A stretch of 64,000 nt of DNA from Tritrichomonas foetus. Taxonomy: Eukaryota > Parabasalia > Tritrichomonadida > Tritrichomonadidae. The translations under genes were made by a program, and so were the position numbers. Below, piece after piece: positions 19,647-29,588 of the stretch. A model generated the notes under the pieces. The model did not search any database, was not told the DNA's origin, and saw nothing but the letters and a program-made list of their open reading frames with translations. Position 1 is the stretch's first letter; the number at the start of each line of letters is the position of its first letter. The stretch covers positions 17,024 through 81,023 of the forward strand of contig MLAK01000668.1 of NCBI GenBank assembly GCA_001839685.1, given 5' to 3'.

Positions 19647-20831
19647 TTAAACATCTCGCAAACCAATTGTGTATTTTGGACCACCAAGTGTTGAAGTACA
19701 CGAATGATAAGGTGCAGATGTATCTGGTGGTGGATATTCAAGCTTTCTACTTTGAATGTGTACTCCTCTTCGACTTGTTGCAATCATTGCATCTTTTGCC
19801 ATAGTTTCATAATAGCCAGGTCCAGGTTTTCTTTTTTCTTCTTTTTCATTAATGATGCAGCGATCATCAGGGCCGGGGAATCCAATAATTGGTGGTGGTT
19901 TCTTCGGCTGCTCAGCCATCCAGTAACTTCCTGGAGCGGGATTGTCAAGCATTGGATCATGAATTTCGTGTCTTTCGCCAATGGTTCGACTTTTTGGAAC
20001 CATCAGCGTTCCTAGGTCATAGCCAGGGCCAGGAGACATAGTTTCGTAGCTCGTCACAGGTCTCGAGCCGATTGTTAATGATTTAGGATTAACTGTTGTG
20101 CCAATATCATAATAAGGCATTTTATTCCTTTCTGGCTTCTTCATTGATGTCCTGGGCCTCATTTTCGTTCCTATTCTGGAGCCGCCAAGCTCGCTCAAGT
20201 GCTGGTAATCTGCTGGACCAGGTGTTATTGGAATTGGGGGATCAACAGCTTTAGGGAAACATGTCTTTCGTGAATCAGAACCAGGTGGACGAGTGACATT
20301 ATAAATTGGGCCAGGATGCGCCTTTTTCTTGAAATGCTCCCTCTCTCGGCTCTGAATAGTCATTGGGCGTCGCTTCGCAATATCAGAAGGAAGATCATAC
20401 GAGCCGGGAGGAACAGGCATGTTGTCAACAATGAAGCTATTCCTCTTCCCTGTGCCGCACGTATATGCAGGGCCTGCTAAATCACGATTGATGGTGTAAG
20501 CTCCTGGCCCTGGGTTTTCATTCCGCTCTTCTCGATGTTTGACGTGCATGGATGACTTCCTGCCTGTTCCGATTGTTGTGGTATTGTAATTAGGACCTGG
20601 GACATCATCCTTTCTGCGAGTATTTTTGGGAATTGTGCCAATTGTTGATCCTTTTTTGCTTAAAGTTGATGGAAGTTGATTGTACTGAGGGGCATAGTCT
20701 TTTTCGAATTGTTTATGTCGACAGCGCATTGTAAATTTGGGTCCACTTCCAATAGTGGATGGAATATCATATTTTCCAGGATCTGGCGGTGGAGGATCTT
20801 TTCGACCACGGCAAAAACAATCAAAAGTCAT
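19647..20831 (-). CDS. SHIPPO/STPGR-repeat protein (ODF3-like, cytoskeletal)
   Basis: A 394-aa basic, proline-rich protein with about nine PGP-x-Y type repeats: PDPGKYDIPS near the N-terminus, then PGPNYNTT, PGPGAYTI, PPGSYDLPS, PGPIYNVT, PGPADYQHL, PGPGYDLGT, PAPGSYWM and PGPGYYET. Between them recur (S/T)(I/L)G-(K/S)R stretches. This is the SHIPPO (STPGR) repeat pattern of outer-dense-fibre and microtubule-associated proteins, some of which bind inside axonemal or cortical microtubules. Trichomonads have flagella, a pelta-axostyle and a costa, so a role in one of these is plausible but not shown. The repeats span the whole protein with no other domain. The C-terminus ends GPKYTIGLRDV, itself a partial repeat. 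Confidence 0.82.
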   Translation of the reverse strand: MTFDCFCRGRKDPPPPDPGKYDIPSTIGSGPKFTMRCRHKQFEKDYAPQYNQLPSTLSKKGSTIGTIPKNTRRKDDVPGPNYNTTTIGTGRKSSMHVKHREERNENPGPGAYTINRDLAGPAYTCGTGKRNSFIVDNMPVPPGSYDLPSDIAKRRPMTIQSREREHFKKKAHPGPIYNVTRPPGSDSRKTCFPKAVDPPIPITPGPADYQHLSELGGSRIGTKMRPRTSMKKPERNKMPYYDIGTTVNPKSLTIGSRPVTSYETMSPGPGYDLGTLMVPKSRTIGERHEIHDPMLDNPAPGSYWMAEQPKKPPPIIGFPGPDDRCIINEKEEKRKPGPGYYETMAKDAMIATSRRGVHIQSRKLEYPPPDTSAPYHSCTSTLGGPKYTIGLRDV

Positions 20832-21494
20832 TCTTTATTTCTGAAATAATGAGAAATACTGGGTAAGGTGAATAAAGTGGTAGTTGTGGTGAATTTTAAT
20901 TGAAAACGTGCGTTAAGATTGAATATTGTACGTTAAAAAAAGATGAGAGATGGGGAGATGAGCAGTTTAGCTTCATTTTCCAAACATAAAAAAGCATGAA
21001 TGGGAAAACCATTGAAATTTAAGTATTTCTGTTATAACAATTATTGCAAAATTATGATTTTTTTAAAATATTGTAAAAATTCAAATTGTAAAATCATATT
21101 CATGCATATGTTAAAATCATTTTTTAACTCGATTCTAATCATAACATAGCTGGCGAACGAAATTATTTATTTCATCTTTAGAAATCATAGAATTGCTCAT
21201 AATGACATTCAATGCATGCAACATGAAGTGGTGTTCCCCAAAAATTAATTTGAAATTCTATAATCAAAAATGAAAATTATAATGAATTGAAAAACGGACA
21301 TTTTGTTGTACCAAATATTCATTATAGAAGAGTGTGATATAGTATAAAAGAAAGGAGAATAGAAAAGCATTCAGTAAGTAATATATCATTTTTATTCTTC
21401 ACATTTATAAATTATCATATTAGTATATAAGAGAAGCAGCTTCAACAAACAATGTATAATACAAATGAACATAACAAAATTAGTCTTCAAAAAT
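20832..21494. other. Intergenic region, 663 bp
   Basis: AT-rich spacer upstream of the SHIPPO-repeat gene and downstream of the NOT-family gene, both on the minus strand. I see no gene, RNA or repeat. Confidence 0.5.
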
Positions 21495-22124
21495 TTATCG
21501 AATCACACACTCGTACTCTAATTTGAAATTCGGTCTTTGCCGAACACACCAGCCTTCATTTGTTGCATGATCAAAATATTCAAATTTTGCGATTTCATAT
21601 TCTGGCGTTTTTTCTTTTGGCTCTTCAATTCGTTTGAACCATGTTTGGTACTTTTTGTGGAATACCCATTCCCTATTAAGGAGTTCTCGACCTGCAAAAT
21701 ACTGCTGTGATGTTCCTGGTAAATAAAAGAAAATGAAAAATAATGTTGACAAATCATATTTTTTGAAGAATTCTGGTTGGATCAATTTCATGTTTTTGGT
21801 TTGCGGGTATGACAGAGGTGTATCTATAGAATTACTTGTATCGACTTCGTGATCTTCATATGGCGGATCTGGAATTAAATTTAATTCTGATGATAAAGCG
21901 TGACAGAAGTCTTGTTGAGTAATTTCTGTTTTGAGCAAACTTTCTGGGAGTCTTGAATCAGTTGACGGAAAAGTATCATTCGGAGGAGGTGGGGGTGGAA
22001 TAGAATTATTTTGTTGATCTTTACGTTGAATAGAAATAGAAACAGGAGGTGTTTTCTTTGGGAGTGATGCTAATGAGGGGAAATCTTCATCAAGCTTTTT
22101 ATCGGATGTTTTCACGATTTTCAT
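21495..22124 (-). CDS. NOT2/NOT3/NOT5 C-terminal domain protein (CCR4-NOT complex)
   Basis: A 209-aa protein. The first 110 residues are Pro/Ser-rich and probably disordered. The last 90 form the NOT-box (NOT2_3_5) domain: PEFFKKYDLSTLFFIFFYLPGTSQQYFAGREL, a WVFHKKYQTWFKR segment and a closing YFDHATNEGWCVRQRPNFKLEYE. In yeast and animals this domain holds NOT2 and NOT3/5 together and docks them to NOT1 within the CCR4-NOT deadenylase complex, which controls mRNA decay. The protein is much shorter than animal NOT3 (about 750 aa) because the N-terminal coiled coil is absent, so it looks more like a NOT2-type or stripped NOT3/5 subunit. Which of the two cannot be decided here. Confidence 0.85.
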   Translation of the reverse strand: MKIVKTSDKKLDEDFPSLASLPKKTPPVSISIQRKDQQNNSIPPPPPPNDTFPSTDSRLPESLLKTEITQQDFCHALSSELNLIPDPPYEDHEVDTSNSIDTPLSYPQTKNMKLIQPEFFKKYDLSTLFFIFFYLPGTSQQYFAGRELLNREWVFHKKYQTWFKRIEEPKEKTPEYEIAKFEYFDHATNEGWCVRQRPNFKLEYECVIR

Positions 22125-23430
22125 AGTTAGAAGGAAAATATTGGGAAATTATAAACGGTCATTTTTATTCAAAATTTTCAGCATTTATTTGTTCACAGAG
22201 TGTCTTCAGAAAATTCAGCGCTCACTTCATTTATAACTGTTCAATGGAAAGGATATCAAGAGAACTGAAAGAAATCACTTTAAAGTGTCGATTTCTGTGA
22301 ATGATAGGATGATCAATATTGATCCCTTCATTGCCAGTCAATTGTCTCCTGCTTTGAACACATATCTTATTCATTAATATAACTGTTTCATTGAAGACAT
22401 GGGAAGTATTTTTGATGGATATTCTTCAGAGAGACAATATTGATATTTTTACATGTGATTGTAAAACATCTTTTATTTTATTAGTTTTTGCTATGAATAT
22501 TTTTTGGAACTTATTTCATTTTCTTTGTTCTATTAAGACTAAAGGAGTGTCTAATGAAATGTATGTAATACAATCTGAACATCATCATCAGAGTTCTAAA
22601 AATAATGATGAAATAACTGATGATGATAGTGAAGATTTCAGACGAAATAAAGATGTTCAATTTCTTCAAGAAATTGTTCCTAACTTTCATTCTTTCTTTT
22701 TCAAACATTGATTCAAATTTGCATCAAGAAAAAACTCGATCGAAATCTTGACAAAATCTCCTTGATGATTTCATTATGGCTTTATATATCAAATTTAACG
22801 TCAAAAACAAGCATTTCTTAAGTGATGCAATAGACCATCTTAAAGAGAACGATTTTAAAGTAGCTGCTAAGTGAGCATATATGAGATTAAATACTATTCT
22901 TTCATCCTCGACAAATGACAAAATTTTTATAATCTATTCTAACTATTAGAATGGATTTTTGTTATATAAAACTCAATAATGTGAGAAAATTTACACTTTT
23001 GTTTAACCATATATCAATTTTTATCTCTTTCTTTAATTAGTTTTTATTAATAAACAAAATATTACTGATTCATATACAAAATGTACCTGATTCATCTCAT
23101 GAAAAGAAAAAATGATAGCATACATTGCCAAAAATCATAAAAACGTGAAAAGAATTTCATTGAGGTGAAAAAAAATTATCGAAAATTAGCTATTATCAGA
23201 AATTGAATGCTTTTAATAACTTTTTCAGAAGGTGTCATTTAGTCCCCTCAAATTTGAGTTGGCTAATTTATAATTCAATTTCTCAGCCCCTCATTGAAAA
23301 TGTCAGAGTTTCTCTCTCAAAAAGTAAGTATGACATCACAGAAAAATGGAAACTTTGGTGTAAAAGTGACAATGGAAAATTTTTGAGATGAAATGGCCAT
23401 CATCTATCGTTTTTCACTTTATTTTTTCAT
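22125..23430. other. Intergenic region, 1.3 kb, with one weak ORF
   Basis: Divergent spacer. The frame at 22391-22711 (106 codons, plus strand) has a hydrophobic start and an acidic, His/Ser-rich centre but no recognisable domain; it may be a small gene or chance. A 32-codon frame begins at about 22775. TCACTTTATT at 23414-23423, 7 bp before the AsnRS ATG, fits a trichomonad initiator. Confidence 0.4.
22391..22711 (+). CDS. Possible small orphan protein, weak
   Basis: A 106-codon open frame with a hydrophobic segment (FILLVFAMNIFWNLFHFLC, about 28-46) that could span a membrane, followed by a charged region with HHHQSS and DDDSED clusters. There is no family match I recognise, no clear initiator, and codon use resembles the surrounding spacer. 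It is listed because it is the only sizeable frame in 1.3 kb. Confidence 0.25.
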   Translation: MKTWEVFLMDILQRDNIDIFTCDCKTSFILLVFAMNIFWNLFHFLCSIKTKGVSNEMYVIQSEHHHQSSKNNDEITDDDSEDFRRNKDVQFLQEIVPNFHSFFFKH

Positions 23431-25335
23431 ATGTCTGAAGAAGCACAACCAATTCCAATGTGGGACTTCTCCCATGTTTCCCACTCACTTCAAGTCATCG
23501 TTGAAGAAAACCATGATGTCGCTATTGGATCAATCATCCACATTGTTTGCCAATGTCTCGAAACAATTAATTGGCCACTTCACCCACCTTCGATTCTCAA
23601 GCCAGCAATGGATTACCTCATCAAACGTAACAAAGAACGAATCGAAGAAATCGGCGACGAATTTTTAGCAGAAAAAATCGATAAAGAAACCGCTCTCGAT
23701 CATTGCAGAAAACTTTACACCGTTCAAAACTACATCATCCAACCATTCAGCGAATTCGGAAGCTATCCACAAGAAGTTCCACTCACAGATCGTAACATCA
23801 AAATCTTAAAGGATGCTCAAGAAAAAATCTCGCAATTAACACAACCAGCCGGTAAAAGTGCTTTAAAGGCAGCTGAAAAGAACCTCGCCAGACTCAAGAA
23901 GACCGCCCAATCACGCGCCGAGCAAGCCGCCAAAAAGGCTGAAGAAGAAAAAGCTGCAGCTGCTCAACTTGCTGCCGATATTGAAAAAGCCAAATCTATC
24001 GTTCTCGAAGAAGACAAATCATTGCCAGAGCCAAAACAGAAGAAGATCAAATATCTTAAAGAGGATGATGGCCGTGTTCGTGTCTTCGGCTGGGTCCATC
24101 GTTTGAGAAAGCAAGGCCAGCTCTTCTTCTTCGTTGTCAGAGATGGAACAGGATTCCTTCAAGTCGTCCTCGATGGAAAATTAACCCAAACTGTATCCGC
24201 CCTCACAATTCACGTTGAAGCATCAGTGATGATTGTAGGCACCATCAAGAAGGACGAAAGAGCTCCAGGAGGCTTCGAGCTCGTCGCCGACTATTGGGAG
24301 ATGGTCGGAAACGCTCCAGCCGACTTTGAAGCCATCGTTTCAAAGGACTCATCGCCAGACATTTTGCTCGATAACCGCCACCTCGTTTTAAGAGGCGAGA
24401 ACGCAGCTGGCGTCATGCACGTGAGGGATTATCTCGCTCGCTACATTCGTGAGCACTTTTTCAGCCACGACGTTAACGAGGTTGTTTGCCCAGAGCTTGT
24501 GCAGACCCAATGCGAAGGTGGCGCAACCCTCTTCAAATTGGATTACTACGGCCAGCCAGCTTATCTCACGCAATCCTCGCAACTCTACTTAGAAACCTGC
24601 CTGTCATCCATCGGTGACGTTTTCTGCATCCAATCCAGCTTCCGCGCAGAAAAGTCAAAGACACCACGCCACCTGACAGAATTCACACACATTGAAGCTG
24701 AGTATGGCTTCATCAACTTCGACCAGCTCATGGACCGCATTGAAGATCTCGTCTTCGACGTCATCGACAAGCTCGTCAACGGGCCAATGGGCGAGATCAT
24801 CAAGAAGCGCAACCCGAACTTTGTTCAACCAAAGAAGCCATTTAAGAGAATCACCTACATCGAAGCCATTCAGTACTGCAACGACCACAAGATCCTCAAG
24901 GACCCAGAACACCCAGACGAGCCATTCGTGTATGGAGACGACATCCCAGAACTCGCCGAACGTACAATGGTCGACATGATCGGTGTTCCAACATTCATGA
25001 CTTGCTTCCCGGCCGAAATGAAGGCCTTCTACATGAAGAAATGTGAGCACGATAGACGCCTCACAGAATCATGCGATCTCCTCGTTCCAGGTGTTGGCGA
25101 AGTCGTCGGTGGATCAATGCGTATGGAACAAGTTGATGAACTCCTTGCAGCTTACGAAGCTAACCAACTCAACCCAGATCCTTACTACTGGTACGTCGAC
25201 CAAAGACGTTACGGAACTTGCCCACACGGAGGATTCGGTCTCGGAACAGAAAGACTCGTCAGATGGATTCTCGATATCCCACACATCCGTGATGTCTGTC
25301 TCTACCCACGTCTTATGAACAGATGCACACCATAA
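23431..25335 (+). CDS. Asparaginyl-tRNA synthetase, cytosolic, class IIb
   Basis: A 634-aa enzyme that charges tRNA-Asn with asparagine. Order: an N-terminal extension of about 190 residues, including a Lys/Ala/Glu-rich coiled coil (about 150-200); the OB-fold anticodon domain (VRVFGWVHRLRKQGQLFFFVVRDGTG); then the class II core with motif 2 (SFRAEKSKTPRHLTEF) and motif 3 (GFGLGTERLVRWIL). The ending YWYVDQRRYGTCPHGGFGLG...HIRDVCLYPR is characteristic of AsnRS rather than AspRS. It is longer than human NARS1 (548 aa) through its N-terminal extension. Codon use is rich in C-ending codons, as for abundant proteins. The stop lies in TAAA, a trichomonad-type polyadenylation signal, and an initiator-like TCACTTTATT lies just upstream. 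Confidence 0.93.
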   Translation: MSEEAQPIPMWDFSHVSHSLQVIVEENHDVAIGSIIHIVCQCLETINWPLHPPSILKPAMDYLIKRNKERIEEIGDEFLAEKIDKETALDHCRKLYTVQNYIIQPFSEFGSYPQEVPLTDRNIKILKDAQEKISQLTQPAGKSALKAAEKNLARLKKTAQSRAEQAAKKAEEEKAAAAQLAADIEKAKSIVLEEDKSLPEPKQKKIKYLKEDDGRVRVFGWVHRLRKQGQLFFFVVRDGTGFLQVVLDGKLTQTVSALTIHVEASVMIVGTIKKDERAPGGFELVADYWEMVGNAPADFEAIVSKDSSPDILLDNRHLVLRGENAAGVMHVRDYLARYIREHFFSHDVNEVVCPELVQTQCEGGATLFKLDYYGQPAYLTQSSQLYLETCLSSIGDVFCIQSSFRAEKSKTPRHLTEFTHIEAEYGFINFDQLMDRIEDLVFDVIDKLVNGPMGEIIKKRNPNFVQPKKPFKRITYIEAIQYCNDHKILKDPEHPDEPFVYGDDIPELAERTMVDMIGVPTFMTCFPAEMKAFYMKKCEHDRRLTESCDLLVPGVGEVVGGSMRMEQVDELLAAYEANQLNPDPYYWYVDQRRYGTCPHGGFGLGTERLVRWILDIPHIRDVCLYPRLMNRCTP

Positions 25336-25345
25336 AGCGCCTTCC

Positions 25346-25405
25346 TTAAACCTTTATTTCTCTAACTTTATTTTCTCTAACTTTATTTCCTTTAACTTTA
25401 TTTTC
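25346..25405. repeat. Four-copy 15-bp tandem repeat after the AsnRS stop
   Basis: Four head-to-tail units close to TCTAACTTTATTTTC occupy 25346-25405, beginning 10 bp after the stop. The first unit diverges (TTAAACCTTTATTTC). They fall where the 3' UTR or poly(A) site should be and may affect 3'-end formation, or simply reflect slippage. Confidence 0.8.
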
Positions 25406-25796
25406 TTTATATCTTTGAAATCAATAATGTGATTGTTTCATCATCTCCATGGAAATTTTCTTGTCAGATCTATGAACTTCGAGGAAATGATGTTGCTTGA
25501 AAACTATATTGATTCTGATATAATAATATAAATTAATGATGTGAATATCATGCAATCCTTCTTTTCCTTTAATGAGTCATTGGTTAAAAAAAATATCGAA
25601 ATAAATTCATGAATAAATGAAAATAAACTATAAAAAAGAATAGAAGCAAATCGAAAATTTGCTAAAGAGCCGTAATTGTTTATTGGAAAGCATATTTAAC
25701 TAATGACTAATACACAATGGTTAGTTTCCCAAAAAATAAATAAAATAAAGCTTTTGTTAAATAATTTAACAAAATTTTGATATTAAAATTAATTTC
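25406..25796. other. Convergent intergenic region
   Basis: AT-rich DNA between the 3' ends of AsnRS and TRAPPC8. No gene or RNA seen. Confidence 0.5.
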
Positions 25797-28700
25797 TTAA
25801 GCTTCTTCATTCACTACGCGGAAGGTTGCTTGTACATTAACGATCATTGGTTTCTTGAAATCAGGTGTGAAAGAGAAAATGACTCCTGGAATTTCATAAA
25901 CGCCACATTGCATCGATGCAAATGTGAATTGAGCTTCAAAATGTGTTGATTCATTGACTTCTCTCACTGTTTTTCCAATCCATCTGCATCCTTGAACGAT
26001 TGGCGGCTGATAAGCAGTTAAATCGGATTGCGATGAAAACCTATCAGATGCTGTTGATGATGATCTTGTTAATAAACTATTTGAAGTTGATCTTCTCGAT
26101 GATCTATTCACGGTTGAGCTTGATGTGGAGGATGAAGGTTTGAGTGGACAAACTCGATTGGTTTTTGTAGCGTTTTTCTTTTCTTTCTCTTCTTGTTTAG
26201 AATGATGGTCCAAGAATCGAATTGGTAAAGGTTTGATGTAAATTGTGCGTGGCTGATGATAATTTGCACTTTTAATTAAAGTATAAGTGACAACATTTTT
26301 AGAACCAACTTTGATTAAGTTTTCAGTCTTTAATGAAAGTCGAACTCTTGGTTCCTTTAATTCAAGTTTCAAACTTGCTTGTGAAATAATTTGGTCATCT
26401 TTAATTCTATAAAGAATCGAAAGTGGTGAATGTCCACCAAGTTCACTTCTCCAAGACTCAACTGTCTCATCTGTAGGATCGCTTGTGTAACCAATGATTG
26501 ACATTGTTTCACCTTTTTTCAATGTTGGCTCAGTAGCATCTTTAATTGTCTTTAAGTAGCGTCCTTCGCGATCAATAAATCCAACAACAGTGAGACCATC
26601 AACAAGGCTCTTTATTGTTGTCTGGAATGTCATATTTTCGGTATCATTCTTCTTTCGGAAAATAACTGAATCGAAAACGACGGATCCAATAATGGTGACT
26701 GTCTTTTTATCGAAAGCACAACGTAATCCATTTGCAGCAGCACAGAAATGGAAGTCTTTTGTTTTATCTTTGTTGCGCTTGGCTGCAGTTGCCCAAAGAA
26801 TCATCTTTACATTGATTTCTTCATTTGGTTCGAACCTCTTCTTCATGTTATAGATCGATACTGTTGGGAATTTAGCTGGCGGTGGTCCTTCTAAACAAAC
26901 AACGCAATCATTTTGATCAAAAACTATAATGATTTCTTTAATTGTTGCTGTTCCTGTGTTCTTCAGCTTAAGTGAGAATGGAACACATTGTCCAGAATAG
27001 CATTTTGTTGGGAAATCAATGATTTCCATTGTAAGTTGCGGATAACTGTCTTTTGCAACAAGTGTTAATGGCCCACAAGCAACCTCAGTATCAACTTTAC
27101 CCCAATAATTCTTAATAAATCGAGAAACTGTGTAGATACCTTCAGAAAGTGGAACGAATTTAAACCTGACATCAGTTGCTTCTTTTCCTGGAATGTTTTT
27201 ATCATTGATTTCAACAATTTTATAAAACGCTTCACTATGAGTTGGTGCAAAGAGGTCAACTTCTTCATGAGCTTCGTTAATTTCTGGATCCAATGGTGAT
27301 AGTGAGTCACTAAGTGGTGAAGGTGGGTGTTCTAATGGTGATGGAGGATGTTCCAAAGGTGATGGTGTTTTAACGATTTCTTCAGGAGAAATTGATTTAT
27401 CTTCAGCAACAGGTTGTGCGCCGATTTCTTTTGCAAGAACAACATGCTGTTGTTCAAGAATTGCATTTTGTGACTCAAAAACTTCATCATCTTCTTCATC
27501 TTGTTGTTGTTGTGTTTCATTTGGAGGTGCTAAAGATGAAGGTGGTGGTGAAAGTGAGCTGTGGGCTAAAGCAGATGGTGAAGAATTAGAAATTTGGTCT
27601 TTACTTGTTTCAAGGCAATGATAATCTGCCTTTAAAACACATCTGTTTAAGATAATTGGGAATTTGTATCTATTATAGACTCTTATTGTTAAAATGATTT
27701 CAGTTTTCACACCAACTTTATGAGCCTTCTTCTTCTTCCGTGATTGGAATTCTTCATCTTCATACCAAGAATCGAAAGAAATGGATCTAACCATTCTTCG
27801 TTGAATGAAATGTTCGAATCGTTCGTTGATTTCTGCAAATTCACGTTCTTCAAGTCCCCAGTAGACTGGGCTTGTCACGTCCAGGATTTTCAACGATTTG
27901 ACTTCAAGGAGTGAATTGATTCTAGTGTTCAATTCGGCTTTATTTGCTGTATCGTTGAAGGGAACCCAGAATTGTTTAGCCACACGATCTTGTAAAGATG
28001 GTGCAAGGTCAGTCAAAGCAAGTAAATCCTTACAATCACTTAAACTTCGGTTGAATTGAGTAAGGTCAGCTAAAATGGTTGCCTTTTGAAGCCAAACAGT
28101 TTGGTAGAGGAGTTGCCATGAATCGCGCGGGAGGCTTCTGAAAAGCCAAATGTAACATCGAAGGGCGTGTGGGATTTGATTCGACAATTTGTAAAGATAA
28201 GCAGCTCTTGATGTCATTAAAAGTGATTTCTTCTTATTGCTGCAGGTTCCAGCCCATCTTTCATAGATCATAGCAACGAACAGCGATTTCATTGGAACGT
28301 TTCCATTCCAAAATTTGGTAATTTTACTGACTGCAGATCTCAAAATATTAAAAGCATCATCTCTTTCATTCACTGAAGCGTGGAATTCGCATGAAATTAA
28401 AGGAACCATTAATAGAAAACGAATTGATTTAGCCTGATGAATGTTTGCAAGAATATCATTTGTTAATTCTTTAAATTGGTGTTGGTTTGAAGAATTAACA
28501 ACACAAATTGAAGCCATAAACATAGCATTAAGTTTCAATTCAGGCAAATTTGAAGAATCTTTCGCAAAACTCTTGTAATACTTTCGCGCAAGTTCATATT
28601 TTTGAGAATTGAGATAATAAGCAGCCAGCTTAAGCTTTGCAAGCTTGTTCCAAGGAACTCCTTGAACGAGGTGGTCTGGGAGTTTCTTCTTATTAAAGAA

Positions 28701-29588
28701 AGACTTGGCCTGCTTGAATTCGTGTTCGATGAATCTGATATTTCCATCTAAATAGCCTGAGCAAACGTTATAGATACCTGTAATCGTCTGTCTAACGTTT
28801 TCGAAATCGTTCTTTGTCAAAAACTTGCAGAAATTTGGCGCGCTGAGCAATTTTTCGTCATATTTGAATAAATTGCGAAGGAAGAAGTCTTCGATATCTG
28901 TTTCTGAATCGGCGAGTCTTGTTCGAAAAACGAGTGGAATGGTTTTGGCGAATTCTGTTTTGATTTTATCGATTTTTGGGGTTTTCGAAACGAGGCCATC
29001 AGTCACTACGATTTGGACGATGGGAATCTCATGAATAAAATCGTTCATCCACTGTGGAAATTGAACCAATTTTCGAATTTCGTCGACTTTTTTGGTCGGT
29101 ATTGCAGATGCGCTCATCGAGGCATAAACAATACAGCAGGGCAGGTCGGCAAAGTCAAGTTTGGTGTACTGGATACTTTGGAGGAGCTTCTCGAGCATTA
29201 AACTGTACCAGGGAGGCTTTGATGCTTCCGGCGATGGATAATGAAATTTTGATGGAAATCGGGCAGGAATAGGTGATAGCTGGGGAACTGTCGAATCTTC
29301 TGATTCATATTCGGGGAAAATGAAGGATTGTGAAAATAAAGTAAGATCGTTAAAAACTTGACCGAAAAATGATTCCTGGGATTCTTCGACTACTGTATAA
29401 TGCGGGACAATTCGAATTGGCTGAGTTTGGGTAGATCCGAGAACAGCGAAAAGATCGTTAAATGAAATTCCACATAAATTAAACAAATTTTCGACATCAG
29501 GTTCAACTATCGTTGCGACTAATGGAGCGTATCGAAGCTTGACGTATTTATGTGGTGTAAGATTGTGGAAAGGAGAGGCACTTTCCAT
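25797..29588 (-). CDS. TRAPPC8/Trs85-like TRAPP III subunit
   Basis: A 1263-aa protein. The N-terminal 350 residues match the Trs85/TRAPPC8 plan: an opening strand with LVATIV, then ISFNDLFAVLG, PWYSLMLEKLLQSIQYTKLDFADLPCCIVYAS and the IPIVQIVV segment. This region belongs to an inactive restriction-like fold. A central TPR-like helical solenoid follows (about 360-620). A Pro/Ser/Gln-rich disordered stretch (about 660-790) interrupts the second half, after which beta-sandwich segments (LTMEIIDFPTKCYSGQCVPFSLKLKNTG) continue to the end. In other eukaryotes this subunit directs TRAPP III to act as GEF for Rab1/Ypt1 in ER-Golgi traffic and autophagy; an ATG4 gene lies in the same window. An in-frame repeat of SPLEHPP units stands near 765-785. 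Confidence 0.82.
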   Translation of the reverse strand: MESASPFHNLTPHKYVKLRYAPLVATIVEPDVENLFNLCGISFNDLFAVLGSTQTQPIRIVPHYTVVEESQESFFGQVFNDLTLFSQSFIFPEYESEDSTVPQLSPIPARFPSKFHYPSPEASKPPWYSLMLEKLLQSIQYTKLDFADLPCCIVYASMSASAIPTKKVDEIRKLVQFPQWMNDFIHEIPIVQIVVTDGLVSKTPKIDKIKTEFAKTIPLVFRTRLADSETDIEDFFLRNLFKYDEKLLSAPNFCKFLTKNDFENVRQTITGIYNVCSGYLDGNIRFIEHEFKQAKSFFNKKKLPDHLVQGVPWNKLAKLKLAAYYLNSQKYELARKYYKSFAKDSSNLPELKLNAMFMASICVVNSSNQHQFKELTNDILANIHQAKSIRFLLMVPLISCEFHASVNERDDAFNILRSAVSKITKFWNGNVPMKSLFVAMIYERWAGTCSNKKKSLLMTSRAAYLYKLSNQIPHALRCYIWLFRSLPRDSWQLLYQTVWLQKATILADLTQFNRSLSDCKDLLALTDLAPSLQDRVAKQFWVPFNDTANKAELNTRINSLLEVKSLKILDVTSPVYWGLEEREFAEINERFEHFIQRRMVRSISFDSWYEDEEFQSRKKKKAHKVGVKTEIILTIRVYNRYKFPIILNRCVLKADYHCLETSKDQISNSSPSALAHSSLSPPPSSLAPPNETQQQQDEEDDEVFESQNAILEQQHVVLAKEIGAQPVAEDKSISPEEIVKTPSPLEHPPSPLEHPPSPLSDSLSPLDPEINEAHEEVDLFAPTHSEAFYKIVEINDKNIPGKEATDVRFKFVPLSEGIYTVSRFIKNYWGKVDTEVACGPLTLVAKDSYPQLTMEIIDFPTKCYSGQCVPFSLKLKNTGTATIKEIIIVFDQNDCVVCLEGPPPAKFPTVSIYNMKKRFEPNEEINVKMILWATAAKRNKDKTKDFHFCAAANGLRCAFDKKTVTIIGSVVFDSVIFRKKNDTENMTFQTTIKSLVDGLTVVGFIDREGRYLKTIKDATEPTLKKGETMSIIGYTSDPTDETVESWRSELGGHSPLSILYRIKDDQIISQASLKLELKEPRVRLSLKTENLIKVGSKNVVTYTLIKSANYHQPRTIYIKPLPIRFLDHHSKQEEKEKKNATKTNRVCPLKPSSSTSSSTVNRSSRRSTSNSLLTRSSSTASDRFSSQSDLTAYQPPIVQGCRWIGKTVREVNESTHFEAQFTFASMQCGVYEIPGVIFSFTPDFKKPMIVNVQATFRVVNEEA

